64,000 nucleotides of DNA. Source: Cryobacterium breve (lineage in GTDB: Bacteria; Actinomycetota; Actinomycetes; Actinomycetales; Microbacteriaceae). The translations under genes and the position numbers were made by a program. Under the pieces are notes generated by a model, which saw only the letters and a list, made by a program, of their open reading frames with translations, made no database searches and was not told where the DNA came from. The stretch covers positions 1 to 64,000 of the forward strand of contig NZ_SOGJ01000004.1 of NCBI RefSeq assembly GCF_004402375.1. The letters run 5' to 3'. This document shows positions 36,685-44,729 of this stretch, one piece after another. Position 1 is the first letter of the stretch; the number at the start of each line of letters is the position of its first letter.

Positions 36685-38323
36685 GGACGGTCTCAGGCTC
36701 CGGCAGGGCGGATGCCCCGGTGGCCGTGACGGCTTCGGCTTCGGCTTCGGCTTCGGCTTCGGCTTCGGCTTCGGCTTCGGCTTCGGCTTCGGCTTCGGCT
36801 TCATCGTCGGCCCGAGCAGACCGCGCAGCCAGCCACCCCGACCACAGCAGAAAGGCGAGGGAGACGAAGCCGTAGAGTGCGACCAGGGTCATAGCCCCCA
36901 GCGGGGGTTCCCAGCTTGGGTTTTCCCACATTGTACTGAATGATTCGTCCGTACCTACGACGTAGCGCCGCAGCACCAGGAAGAACGCCCCTAAGCCGTA
37001 GGCAGCCATGAGGCTGAGGCCGATCCAGGTCAGGCGGATGGAGAGGAACGCGAGACTCCGCCCTGCGCGCTCGGACAGGAGCCACGCGGCCACGAGCGAC
37101 ACCCCCACGTAGAGGAAGAGCCCGTAGCGCCCCTGCCAGATGATGCCTGTCTGCTTCACGCTGTAGCCCTGCACAAGAGCGGGGACCAGCACCGCGGCAG
37201 CCACAACAACACCCATGGTCATGACGCTGCGCCGGTCCAGCCCGGTGAAGGCAAGCGTCACCAGGAGGGCCAGGGCGGCCACGAACGGCCAGTAGGTGGG
37301 ACCTGAAAGAGGCGTGTCCAGCCAGCCGAAGAACCCAATGGCCTGCTGAAAATAGTCGGGCGTCAGACTGATGACATAGGCGAAGCCTCGCACGAAGGAT
37401 GCCCCCACTTGGGGAGCATCCGAGGCCTCCGCCTGGCCGGAGAGGCTGCCACCGCGGAGGGTCCAGAACATCGAGAACAGCCCGCCGGCCGCCACGAAAG
37501 CCAGCCCGACGTAGGACGAGCCCGTCGTGAAGAGCTTCTTCACCGCCCGCCAGCCCGTGGCCGTGAAGCACAGAACCACCACGACCACGAGCCACAGCGG
37601 TCCCGTCGCGCGGGCGGTCGCCAGCACGATCGACGCGACCGTCACGATGAGCCAGAGGTAGCGGCGGGACAGCGACGACACAGTTCCCGTGTCACGACCG
37701 TCAAAGTGCTGCAGCAATCGGAGCAGGGAGATCCAGAGCGCTCCGGCCGCAGCGATCTCGATGCCGTTGGGGTTCACGGCACCGAAGAGGTACACGACCA
37801 TGGGCGCGGCAAGGAAGGCCAACCCGAACGGCAGCCACCGGGAACGCCGTACCGACATTGCGGTTTGGAAGGACCAAGCCACGAAGACCGAGCACAGCAG
37901 GCCGCTGACGATGCGCATGACGTAGATCCCGGCCGACCCGTCGAGCAGAAGCGTCGGCCACCCGACGAGGTAGTAGTAGATCGGGTTGTACGCGCTCACC
38001 CAGGTGTTGAACGAATCGTTGCCGCCCTCGTCCCCGAGCTCGAAGCCGCAGTCTGCGGTCATCTCCGAGTGGAACAGGTAGCAGACGATCTGCTGGCTGT
38101 AGGAATACTCCTCCGGCAGGTCGACGACGGAATGCTTAACCCCCTCAACGGCGTGCCCGGTGAGGTCACCACGCACCTGTGCGATGGCTTTTGTTGCATG
38201 GGCGTTCTCGTCGGGAACGGAGAAGATCGGGCTGGCCAGCGACCACAGGGTGGTGAGCATCGCCATCAGGGCGAAGGCCGTCCAGAAGACGGAACGGGTG
38301 CGAGGAGGGACCGTGGCTGACAT
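36677..38323 (-). CDS. DUF2142 family polytopic membrane protein with Glu-Ala repeat tail
   Basis: About 548 residues. TM1 then a large extracellular loop with FSVPDENAHATKAIAQ (the SPDE/PDE motif of DUF2142) and cysteines in IVCYLFHSEMTADCGF, followed by about ten more helices (FGAVNPNGIEIAAAG is also typical). DUF2142 proteins are GT-C-like glycosyltransferases of unknown acceptor. ATG 38323 with GGTGG upstream is preferred over the longer frame. The cytoplasmic C-terminus carries twelve Glu-Ala dipeptides encoded by a perfect hexamer tract. Two relatives occur in this window (one broken). It is first in an operon with a GT4. Confidence 0.87.
   Translation of the reverse strand: MSATVPPRTRSVFWTAFALMAMLTTLWSLASPIFSVPDENAHATKAIAQVRGDLTGHAVEGVKHSVVDLPEEYSYSQQIVCYLFHSEMTADCGFELGDEGGNDSFNTWVSAYNPIYYYLVGWPTLLLDGSAGIYVMRIVSGLLCSVFVAWSFQTAMSVRRSRWLPFGLAFLAAPMVVYLFGAVNPNGIEIAAAGALWISLLRLLQHFDGRDTGTVSSLSRRYLWLIVTVASIVLATARATGPLWLVVVVVLCFTATGWRAVKKLFTTGSSYVGLAFVAAGGLFSMFWTLRGGSLSGQAEASDAPQVGASFVRGFAYVISLTPDYFQQAIGFFGWLDTPLSGPTYWPFVAALALLVTLAFTGLDRRSVMTMGVVVAAAVLVPALVQGYSVKQTGIIWQGRYGLFLYVGVSLVAAWLLSERAGRSLAFLSIRLTWIGLSLMAAYGLGAFFLVLRRYVVGTDESFSTMWENPSWEPPLGAMTLVALYGFVSLAFLLWSGWLAARSARADDEAEAEAEAEAEAEAEAEAEAEAEAVTATGASALPEPETVRA
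36731..36802. repeat. perfect (GGCTTC)12 tandem repeat
   Basis: Twelve uninterrupted copies of a 6-bp unit (72 bp). On the coding strand it reads GAAGCC, giving twelve Glu-Ala pairs at the C-terminus of the DUF2142 protein. Such perfect arrays change copy number easily but here stay in frame. Confidence 0.97.
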
Positions 38324-38651
38324 CGGTTCCACCGCCGTGAGGCTTGGTTTCGGCACGAACTCGCATTTCCTGTCGTGAGTTGCTGTTGTGAGAGAAGTCG
38401 TGCAGGCCGGTGCCGCACCCTGCGCTGGATACCCGCGCTTTGCCACAGGCTACCGCACCCCGGATGCGGTCGAGAATGCGCTTCTCCTGAGCCGTTGCGC
38501 CGAAACCGTTGCGCCTCAATGCGGGGATCGGTCTGCATGCTGTCGAACCGGATATCCCCCTCGAGGCGATCCCCTCTTCTGATACCGGCTCGAGAACCAA
38601 CTACCATGAACGAGGCGATAGAGCCATCTTTATGACAATCGGAGTGGCAGT
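38324..38651. other. 328-bp divergent intergenic region
   Basis: Lies between the DUF2142 start (minus) and the GT2 start (plus). No larger gene is credible. The plus side holds a mini-ORF at 38632-38655 and the GGAG ribosome site of the GT2 gene; the DUF2142 start has GGTGG. No clear terminator or operator was recognised. Confidence 0.5.
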
Positions 38652-38655
38652 GTGA
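38632..38655 (+). promoter_or_regulatory. mini-ORF overlapping the GT2 start
   Basis: ATG 38632 opens a 7-codon frame (MTIGVAV) whose TGA overlaps the GTG start of the GT2 gene as GTGA. The ribosome site GGAG lies inside it. Could couple GT2 translation to the leader; it could also be chance. Confidence 0.3.
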
Positions 38656-39731
38656 GTTCTCAATACCAGGATGAAACCCAGTACGGTCTGTCTGTCGTCA
38701 TCCCCACCTTCAACTCTTCGCGGTGGCTCCCCTCAACCATCGAGGCACTCGTCAAGGCGTTGGCACTCACGTCTTGGAACGTCGAGATCATCGTCGTAGA
38801 TGATGGATCTACAGACGGTTCGGACCGGGTGTTGCTTGAGATCGCTGACGCGATTCCCTATCCTCTCCGCGTGCTGCATCAGAGCAATCAAGGACGATTT
38901 CTCGCCCGCTGGAACGGCGTCAATGAGGCGCGCCACGAGGATGTCCTCATCATGGATTCACGCATGCTCGTCCATGAACGAACCTTCCAACATCTGAGCC
39001 AGGAGCTCGCCCGTCCAGAGCCACCACTCGCTTGGAACGGCCACGTCGTGACGGACGAGACAGCACCGCTTGTAGGCCGATTCTGGGAAGTTCCGACGTA
39101 TGCCTTTTGGGGCGATTACCTTTCGGACCCACGCCCAACATCTATAACGGCGGCAAATTTCGACCGCGTCCCCAAGGGCACGAGCTTCCTCCTCATCCGC
39201 AAGGAAATTTTCAAGCGCGCTTGTCTGGATTCCTGGCCCGAAGGAAATGCGCACCTCGTGTCTGACGACACCAAAATCCTTCGTTTCGTTGCCGAGCAGA
39301 CTCCCATCCGGCTGGACCCGGGTTTTTCGGCAACTTATCGACCGCGCACAAATTTAAAGCAATTTCTGGGGCACAGTTGGATCCGAGGCACCCTCTTCGT
39401 GGACAGCTATGCGGGCACTAGCGCGTTGCGCAATACAATCCTGATCGCTCTGTCGGCGCTGCCTCCTACCACACTGATCTGTGCACTGGTGCTGCTATCA
39501 CAGGGCGCCTGGACGCTCCTGTGGGCGGTTCTCGGGCTGGGAGTTCTCTTGCTACTCACACCGGCATTCATTGCCACAGCACGGCGGTGCCCGCCGCGAG
39601 CCACTCTCTCCTACCTCACATTTGTTCTCCCATTCGGCTTTGCTTTTTGGGCTGGTCTCACTCGGGGCATCGTTGTCCATCGAAGGTCTTTCCTCCGGCA
39701 CCGTGAATTGAAGGAAGAGACACGTCCATGA
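38652..39731 (+). CDS. family 2 glycosyltransferase with C-terminal membrane segments
   Basis: 359 residues from GTG 38652 (GGAG 7 nt upstream). LSVVIPTFNSSRWLPSTIEAL and IIVVDDGSTDGSDRVL are GT2 signatures; VLIMDSRMLVHE takes the DxD place. Two or three hydrophobic helices lie in residues about 255-340. Base composition is lower in GC than the left part of the window. Its stop overlaps the ATG of the 2-epimerase gene, so the two form an operon. Confidence 0.85.
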   Translation: MSSQYQDETQYGLSVVIPTFNSSRWLPSTIEALVKALALTSWNVEIIVVDDGSTDGSDRVLLEIADAIPYPLRVLHQSNQGRFLARWNGVNEARHEDVLIMDSRMLVHERTFQHLSQELARPEPPLAWNGHVVTDETAPLVGRFWEVPTYAFWGDYLSDPRPTSITAANFDRVPKGTSFLLIRKEIFKRACLDSWPEGNAHLVSDDTKILRFVAEQTPIRLDPGFSATYRPRTNLKQFLGHSWIRGTLFVDSYAGTSALRNTILIALSALPPTTLICALVLLSQGAWTLLWAVLGLGVLLLLTPAFIATARRCPPRATLSYLTFVLPFGFAFWAGLTRGIVVHRRSFLRHRELKEETRP

Positions 39732-40798
39732 TCATTTTCATTTTCGGTACGACCGCAGAAGCGATCAAGTTGGCACCCATCGCGAGGCGGCTGGATGAGC
39801 GCCAGGTCCCTTATGAGTACTGGCTCACCCTGCAGCACACATCGGGTCTAATCGAGACCCTGCCAAAACTCGGCTTCCGCGAACCCGAGCACATCATCGC
39901 CAACACTGTCAATGGAAAGCCCCTCAAGAGCTACGGCGATGTCTTGCGATGGACTGTGCAGATCGGGAAGTGGCTGCTGATGAATTCCCGAAACCTACGC
40001 CGCTCGATTCCTAGGGACTCCATCATTCTGGTTCATGGCGACACCATGACCAGCGTCGTGGGAGCCGTAATCGCAAAATGGCTGAGGGTGGATTCTGCTC
40101 ATGTAGAAGCCGGTCTCAGATCCGGCAACTGGCGCCACCCCTTTCCGGAAGAACTGGACCGACGGATCGTCGGCAAGCTGGCGAAGGTGCACTACTCCCC
40201 GTCGCCCGAGTCGACGGCGAACCTCGCACCACGGAAGAACGTCGTCTTCACTCGTGGCAATACGGCAATCGACGCAGTCCTGGACCAGGACGAAAGGCCG
40301 CTCTCGAACGGAGAGAAGTACGGCGTCGTTCTCTTGCACAGGTTCGAGCTTCTTGCAAACCCAAACCTCGTCTCCCAGACAATGACGACGCTGGCCGCGC
40401 AGAGCCCTCTGCCGTTCCACCTCTTCGTGAACGACTATTCCGAAAAAGCCCTGACATCTGCCCTCCCGCTGCTCGACCCAACGAAGATCTACGTGAAAAA
40501 AAAGGTGGGCCATGAAGACTTCGTCAACTATATGAAGAATGCCGAGTTCATTGTGACCGACTCCGGCGGGATCCAGGAGGAAGCGGCGCTCCTCGGGGTG
40601 CCGACTCTGGTACACCGTATTGCGACGGAACGCGGCGAGGGGCTCGGCCACAATGTTGTGCTTTCAGAGTGGCGAATCGACACCCTGTCGATTTTCCTGC
40701 AGAGCTTTGAGAGCCTCAGACGCCCAGTCTCAGTGCCCGCTTCCTCTCCGTCGGACATCATCGTTAACGATTTGACCGAACGCGGCTACGCGCGGTGA
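39728..40798 (+). CDS. UDP-N-acetylglucosamine 2-epimerase family protein
   Basis: 356 residues. FGTTAEAIKLAPIARRL is the N-terminal UDP-GlcNAc 2-epimerase loop, VHGDTMTSVVGAVIAKWL and HVEAGLRSGN the central catalytic blocks, and VTDSGGIQEEAALLGVP the nucleotide-binding C-terminal motif. It would supply UDP-ManNAc or a derivative to the glycan. It diverges somewhat from housekeeping WecB (for example HRFELL where HRREN is usual), so substrate may differ. ATGA overlap with the upstream GT2. Confidence 0.85.
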   Translation: MIIFIFGTTAEAIKLAPIARRLDERQVPYEYWLTLQHTSGLIETLPKLGFREPEHIIANTVNGKPLKSYGDVLRWTVQIGKWLLMNSRNLRRSIPRDSIILVHGDTMTSVVGAVIAKWLRVDSAHVEAGLRSGNWRHPFPEELDRRIVGKLAKVHYSPSPESTANLAPRKNVVFTRGNTAIDAVLDQDERPLSNGEKYGVVLLHRFELLANPNLVSQTMTTLAAQSPLPFHLFVNDYSEKALTSALPLLDPTKIYVKKKVGHEDFVNYMKNAEFIVTDSGGIQEEAALLGVPTLVHRIATERGEGLGHNVVLSEWRIDTLSIFLQSFESLRRPVSVPASSPSDIIVNDLTERGYAR

Positions 40799-40832
40799 TC
40801 GATGCGCCCACACGACCTAGCGTGAGTCTGAG

Positions 40833-42086
40833 ATGAGAATTGGCATGTTGAACAAAGGCCTGTTCGCCCAGCACGGGAAGGCCCTGCTTGAGATCGGCGT
40901 GGTCAGCGCCTTCGGTGTCTTCGCAACCGCCGGGTTTCAGATCGTCGCCAGCAGGGGGCTCGGACCGAGTGGATTCGGCTTGTTGGCCTCCTTCCTCGCG
41001 ATCATCAACGTGGCCGCAGTCGGGAGCGCTGCGCTTCGCAGTTCCATTGCCGTCGTGACGTCAGAGGGTGTTGCCCTCGGTGCAGTTGCTCCCCAAGCAC
41101 GCAGGCGACTGGACGCTTCCATGGTCGAGGCACTCATCCTCGGCGGCCTCTGTACTGTAGCCCTTCTGGCGGCCTCCCCGTGGCTGACGACCTCATTGGA
41201 GACAAACTCTCTCGCGCTGATTCTGACGGCCGCAACAGTGCTTCCCTACTTCCTCTTTTCCCGAGCCCAGGGCTTGCTCCAGGGCACCGGGGACTCACGC
41301 TCCGTCGTGTTGTGGACCTCAGGGTCGCAAATCGCCCAGCTCGCGCTAACCGTAATTGCTCTGGCCATGGGGCTCGGAGCAGTGGGGATTCTCAGCGTGA
41401 TCCTACTGATCGCCGTTCTGGGAACCGTCGGTTCGTCATACCAGGCCCGACGGTTCACCGTCCCCGCATCACGACGGCCGTTCTCTGTCGACAGCTCGGT
41501 AGTCCTTCTGTTGACGATCTCGTTCGCGTGGCTGACCAACGCGGATGTTATCTTGGTCCGGTCTGGCACCTCGGAACTCGTTGCCGGCTCTTTCGCGGCG
41601 GCCGCCGTTCTCGTGAAAACGACGCTTATTCTGCCGGCCACTCTCTCTCTCTATCTCCTACCCCGCTTTGTCAGCCGGCGTGAAGATGCCTCCATGACGA
41701 AGCTGGGAGTCAATGTGACGCTTGCCCTGACTTTCTTGAGCGGCGTCGCCATGTTCCTGCTCGTCCTGGTCGCCGGCGAACCTCTGGTGGGTATCCTGTT
41801 CGGTGCCGGCTACGAACTCGCCGTTGCGTATTTGCCGTGGTTGGCACTCATGTGGCTGCCTTGGGCTATGGCGCTGGCAGTACTTGTCCGGGTCACGGCA
41901 GCGGCGTCTAAGGCGGGACTGATTGTGCTCCTCGTCGCGGCGGTGGCGCAGTGGGTGGGGGCGACTTCCCTGTTGCCCAGTGTGCCTGCGATGATGATCT
42001 TCAATGGCTCGCTGGGTGCACTAACGTTGGCAGCGCTCTTCCTGATCCACTTGGCGCGCACACGGCCTGAAATAAGGGGCATCTGA
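40833..42086 (+). CDS. polysaccharide flippase-like (Wzx/MATE) membrane protein
   Basis: 417 residues with about twelve hydrophobic segments. The N-terminal block FGVFATAGFQIVASRGLGPSGFGLLASF is the typical start of Wzx/polysaccharide export proteins (R-x-LGP-x-x-FG). It flips lipid-linked units outwards. The start lies 9 nt behind TAGCGT; ATG 40848 is a possible internal alternative. Follows the 2-epimerase after 34 bp, so may be co-transcribed as well as having its own promoter. Confidence 0.85.
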   Translation: MRIGMLNKGLFAQHGKALLEIGVVSAFGVFATAGFQIVASRGLGPSGFGLLASFLAIINVAAVGSAALRSSIAVVTSEGVALGAVAPQARRRLDASMVEALILGGLCTVALLAASPWLTTSLETNSLALILTAATVLPYFLFSRAQGLLQGTGDSRSVVLWTSGSQIAQLALTVIALAMGLGAVGILSVILLIAVLGTVGSSYQARRFTVPASRRPFSVDSSVVLLLTISFAWLTNADVILVRSGTSELVAGSFAAAAVLVKTTLILPATLSLYLLPRFVSRREDASMTKLGVNVTLALTFLSGVAMFLLVLVAGEPLVGILFGAGYELAVAYLPWLALMWLPWAMALAVLVRVTAAASKAGLIVLLVAAVAQWVGATSLLPSVPAMMIFNGSLGALTLAALFLIHLARTRPEIRGI

Positions 42087-42142
42087 CGCCCCTCCATCGT
42101 CCCCCATCGGGTAATCAAACGGCTGCTTGCTAGACTCGACAG

Positions 42143-42208
42143 ATGCGAATCTGTCATGCACACGCCTCCGAGGTCGCACCGAAATGGCAAATGGGGACCT
42201 CCGCGTGA
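42143..42208 (+). promoter_or_regulatory. leaderless leader ORF overlapping the DUF2304 start
   Basis: TAGACT (42131-42136) lies 6 nt before ATG 42143, a leaderless arrangement. The ATG opens a 21-codon frame beginning MRICHAHASE whose TGA overlaps the DUF2304 GTG at 42205 (GTGA). It would be translated first and could couple or attenuate DUF2304 translation. Confidence 0.45.
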
Positions 42209-42567
42209 GTTTGACTACCTATGTCTTTGGCATAGTTTCGGCGTTGCTCGTCCTAATCGTCGTCATCGAATTATTGAGACGGCGTCATCTGCGGGAGCGC
42301 CACGCGATCTGGTGGCTGATCGCTGGGGTTCTCGCCTTGGTGGCGGGTGTTTTTCCCGACACTCTCACTTGGACTGCCGCATTGATCGGTGTCGAGGTGC
42401 CGATCAACCTCGTTTTCTTCGGCAGCATCGCGATTCTTTTTCTCGTGAGCCTTCAATACAGTTCCGAGTTGACGCAGTTGGAGAGCAAGACCCGCACCCT
42501 CGCAGAACGGGTGGCATTGATCGAACTCGAGATGCTCAGACAGTCGACTGAAGACCGCGACAACTAG
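42205..42567 (+). CDS. DUF2304 family membrane protein
   Basis: 120 residues, the usual size for DUF2304: three hydrophobic segments (about 3-24, 35-53, 60-85) with RRRHLRERHAIWWL between the first two and an amphipathic Leu/Glu-rich C-terminal coiled segment. These proteins normally accompany GT2 enzymes of the DPM type and may assist lipid-sugar transfer. The GTG at 42205 is chosen for its coupling to the leader ORF; ATG 42184 is an alternative. Downstream neighbour is the broken DUF2142 gene on the other strand. Confidence 0.85.
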   Translation: MSLTTYVFGIVSALLVLIVVIELLRRRHLRERHAIWWLIAGVLALVAGVFPDTLTWTAALIGVEVPINLVFFGSIAILFLVSLQYSSELTQLESKTRTLAERVALIELEMLRQSTEDRDN

Positions 42568-42597
42568 CTGTAGGTTGCCGTCACGATCGGTTACCGG

Positions 42598-43017
42598 TCA
42601 GACGGCTCGTTCGGTTATGACGAGGGACGGTTCGCTAGCGGATACTTCTCCGAAGTCTCTTGACCAGATCGCGGGCGAAAGCGCGGCAAGCGCTGTAGCA
42701 AATGAGACAGTCCCAACGATCCAAACGGCCATTGGCGAGAATGAAATTCCCCACCACCACTCGACATCGGAGTCAAGGTTCCAACTTGTAACGTTAAGGC
42801 CCGTTACATAGCGGCGAATGTTGTAGTGCAACGCTACCGAATTGGCCCCGGTCAGCGCTGTTGCGACGATGACGGACTGACCTCGGACAAGGTCCATGAG
42901 CCTGCCTCTGGGTTGGAGGAGAGTCACGCCCGCCAGCAGGATGATCAGCGGTAACAAGTAGCGCGGCTGCACCTCGAACCTATGGTAGCCCGCGATTGAA
43001 ACAGGAGGTAGATCGGA
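42598..43017 (-). pseudogene. 3' fragment of a broken DUF2142 gene
   Basis: The minus-strand frame carries FEVQPRYLLPLIILLAG, NSVALHYNIRRYVTGLNV and VEWWWGISFSPMAVWIVGT, collinear with the C-terminus of the intact DUF2142 protein at 49618-51171 (VQPRYIYPLVIILAG, NSVALHINIRRYVTGLDV). It is cut from its 5' part by the IS21-type element, and a frameshift lies near 42985 between the insertion point and the QPRY block. Confidence 0.85.
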
Positions 43018-43045
43018 TGTTAACGCCGACTGAAAACAGGGCCAC
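43018..43045. repeat. left terminal inverted repeat of the IS21-family element
   Basis: 28 bp beginning TGTTAACGCC. It matches the right end with a single G/A difference. The istB stop codon lies inside it. Confidence 0.93.
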
Positions 43046-43448
43046 TTCCCCGGCGGCCGGCCTTGGCGGCCTTGATCCCGATGCCGACTGCGAGGCGTGT
43101 TTTCCCGGTTCCGGGTGGTCCAAGGAGGACGACATTCTTCGCTTCGGTGGGGAACACGCTCGTGCCCAGGTGCGCGATCAGGTTTCGGTCGGCGGAGGGC
43201 TGATGGTCGAAGTTGAAGTCCTCGAGGATCTTGTGACCCGGGAACCGGGCGGCCTTGATCCGCAGCGCAGCCCCGGAGGCTTCGCGTTCGAAGACCTCCT
43301 TGGAGAGCACCGCGGCGAGGTATTCCTCGTGAGACCAGCCCGCGTCGCGGGCCTGGTCGCCCAGGCGTCGGAAGGCTTCGCTGATCCGTGGCGCCCGCAG
43401 CGCGCGGGCGTAGTACTCGATCTGCGAGGCCACTTCCGAGCCGGTCAT
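43020..43448 (-). pseudogene. istB: truncated istB (IS21 helper ATPase)
   Basis: 142 of about 260 residues. The N-terminal helical region and Walker A loop VVLLGPPGTGKTRLAVGIG are present, then the frame ends in the left terminal repeat, so Walker B, sensor and arginine-finger parts are lost. ATG overlaps the istA stop (ATGA), the normal istAB arrangement. It cannot act as an AAA+ transposition regulator. Confidence 0.88.
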
Positions 43449-44686
43449 GACGCGACCGCCAACACGGTCGGCGCGGCGTCGATGTCAACGCTGAAGAGCT
43501 CGTCGTAGCGGGCCAGTGAGGCCATCTCGACGACGGCCGTGATCGTGGGCCGGCGGGCGCGTTGGGCTTGGAACTGGGCGCGCAGCTCGGCCGCGCGGAG
43601 GACGTGTGCCGGATCGGTGACGGTCAGTTGCCGAGCCCACTTCCGGCGATGCTCGGCGATGCGGACCCTGTCGTGGTGGACGGTCACGCGCTCGAGGCTC
43701 GCCGCCACGTCAACAACCCGGCCGATCATGGTCGGGTCGACGGAGTAGTCGTTGCTGAGCGCGCGAACGTAGTAATCCCTTGGGAGCCGGACGCTGTTGC
43801 GGAACATCACCTCCGGCACCATTGGCGGCAGTCCGCGCATCGCCGCCCGATCGATGCGGACCAGGTCTCCTAATCGCCTTCTCCTCGACCGGGAGAGACG
43901 GTTGTTCGCGATGGGGAGCCAGCCGGCCAGCTGCTGATTGAAGTCATCGGGAGAAGTGAAGGCGCGACCAGACATGAAGCGGCTGCGGAAGAAGCGGTTC
44001 ATCCGCTCGACCATGCCCTTGGACTCGGGATCGCGGGCCTTGAGAAGCTTGATCTGCGTTCCAAGGGTGCCGGCGAACGCGGCGGCGGGATCGGTGAGTT
44101 TCCCGCGCCCGATGCCGGTCTCGTTGTCCCAGGTCAGCCGGGTGGGAACAGCCTCGGCCTCCTGCAGCAACGACTACATCCCGCCCAGCAGATCCGGCGT
44201 CGTCCGCGAGGGCAACATGCGGGCCTGGATGAGTCCGGAAAACGTCGACGTCATCGCCGATACCGGCGGCGTAGCAGCCTGGTCATGGCCAAGCGGCAGG
44301 TCCTCGTGTGGGAACCAGAGGTCACACTGGACCTGGAATCCGGGCGGGTGCACCAGCCGATCCGCGGGATCCGGCACTGCCTACTCCGGTCGGAGCTCGG
44401 CGATCTTGGCCCGAAACAGCGACGGAGACCCCGACCAGCCCACCCGCTCAGCGGCGGTCGCGGCCGGCATCGTTGGCGTTGCCGCGAGCAACACCCGCAC
44501 CTGGCCGGCGAACGCGTCGAAACTCGACCCCGTCGGCTCACGCTGATACGTCGGCGACCGATCCACCGCCAAGGCCCGATCTACGGTTCCCCGGGACACT
44601 CCGACCAGCCGCCCTATCTCCCGCTTCGAATGCTTCCCCGTCGAATGCAGGTGGCGAATCTCTGCCCTATCATCCAATTTGATCAC
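43445..44686 (-). pseudogene. istA: istA transposase with two in-frame amber codons
   Basis: A single uninterrupted frame of about 413 codons except for TAG at 44381-44383 (after AELRPE, a Tyr codon in relatives as I recall) and TAG at 44174-44176 (after LLGGM, probably a former Trp codon). Segments carry the N-terminal HTH (SKREIGRLVGVSRGTVDRAL), the first catalytic Asp in VQCDLWFP, then WDNETGIG and ARDPESKGMVERMNRFF with the remaining D and E of the DDE site. No frameshift is needed. Non-functional unless ambers are suppressed. Confidence 0.88.
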
Positions 44687-44701
44687 CTTCCATGATGGTT
44701 G

Positions 44702-44729
44702 GTGGCCCTGTTTTCAGTTGGCGTTAACA
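44702..44729. repeat. right terminal inverted repeat of the IS21-family element
   Basis: 28 bp ending GCGTTAACA, the complement of the left end with one mismatch. The target duplicate TCGGA follows directly. Confidence 0.93.

Larger units (their letters stand above)
43018..44729 (-). mobile_element. defective IS21-family insertion sequence
   Basis: 1712 bp bounded by 28-bp inverted repeats with one mismatch, starting TGT and ending ACA as in IS21 elements, and flanked by a 5-bp target duplication TCGGA (43013-43017 and 44730-44734). It carries istA with two stop codons and an istB cut short after the Walker A motif. IS21 elements are usually 2-2.5 kb, so about 400 bp of istB is missing. It splits a DUF2142 gene. 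Confidence 0.93.

Noticed and set aside
36685..36804. Lys-Pro repeat N-terminus on the GT4 at 35521-36684
   Set aside because: It is the hexamer tract read in another frame than the DUF2142 tail; GT4 homology begins right after GTG 36684.
42996..43508. 170-codon plus-strand frame across the IS left end
   Set aside because: Antisense to istB, crosses the insertion boundary; no homology.
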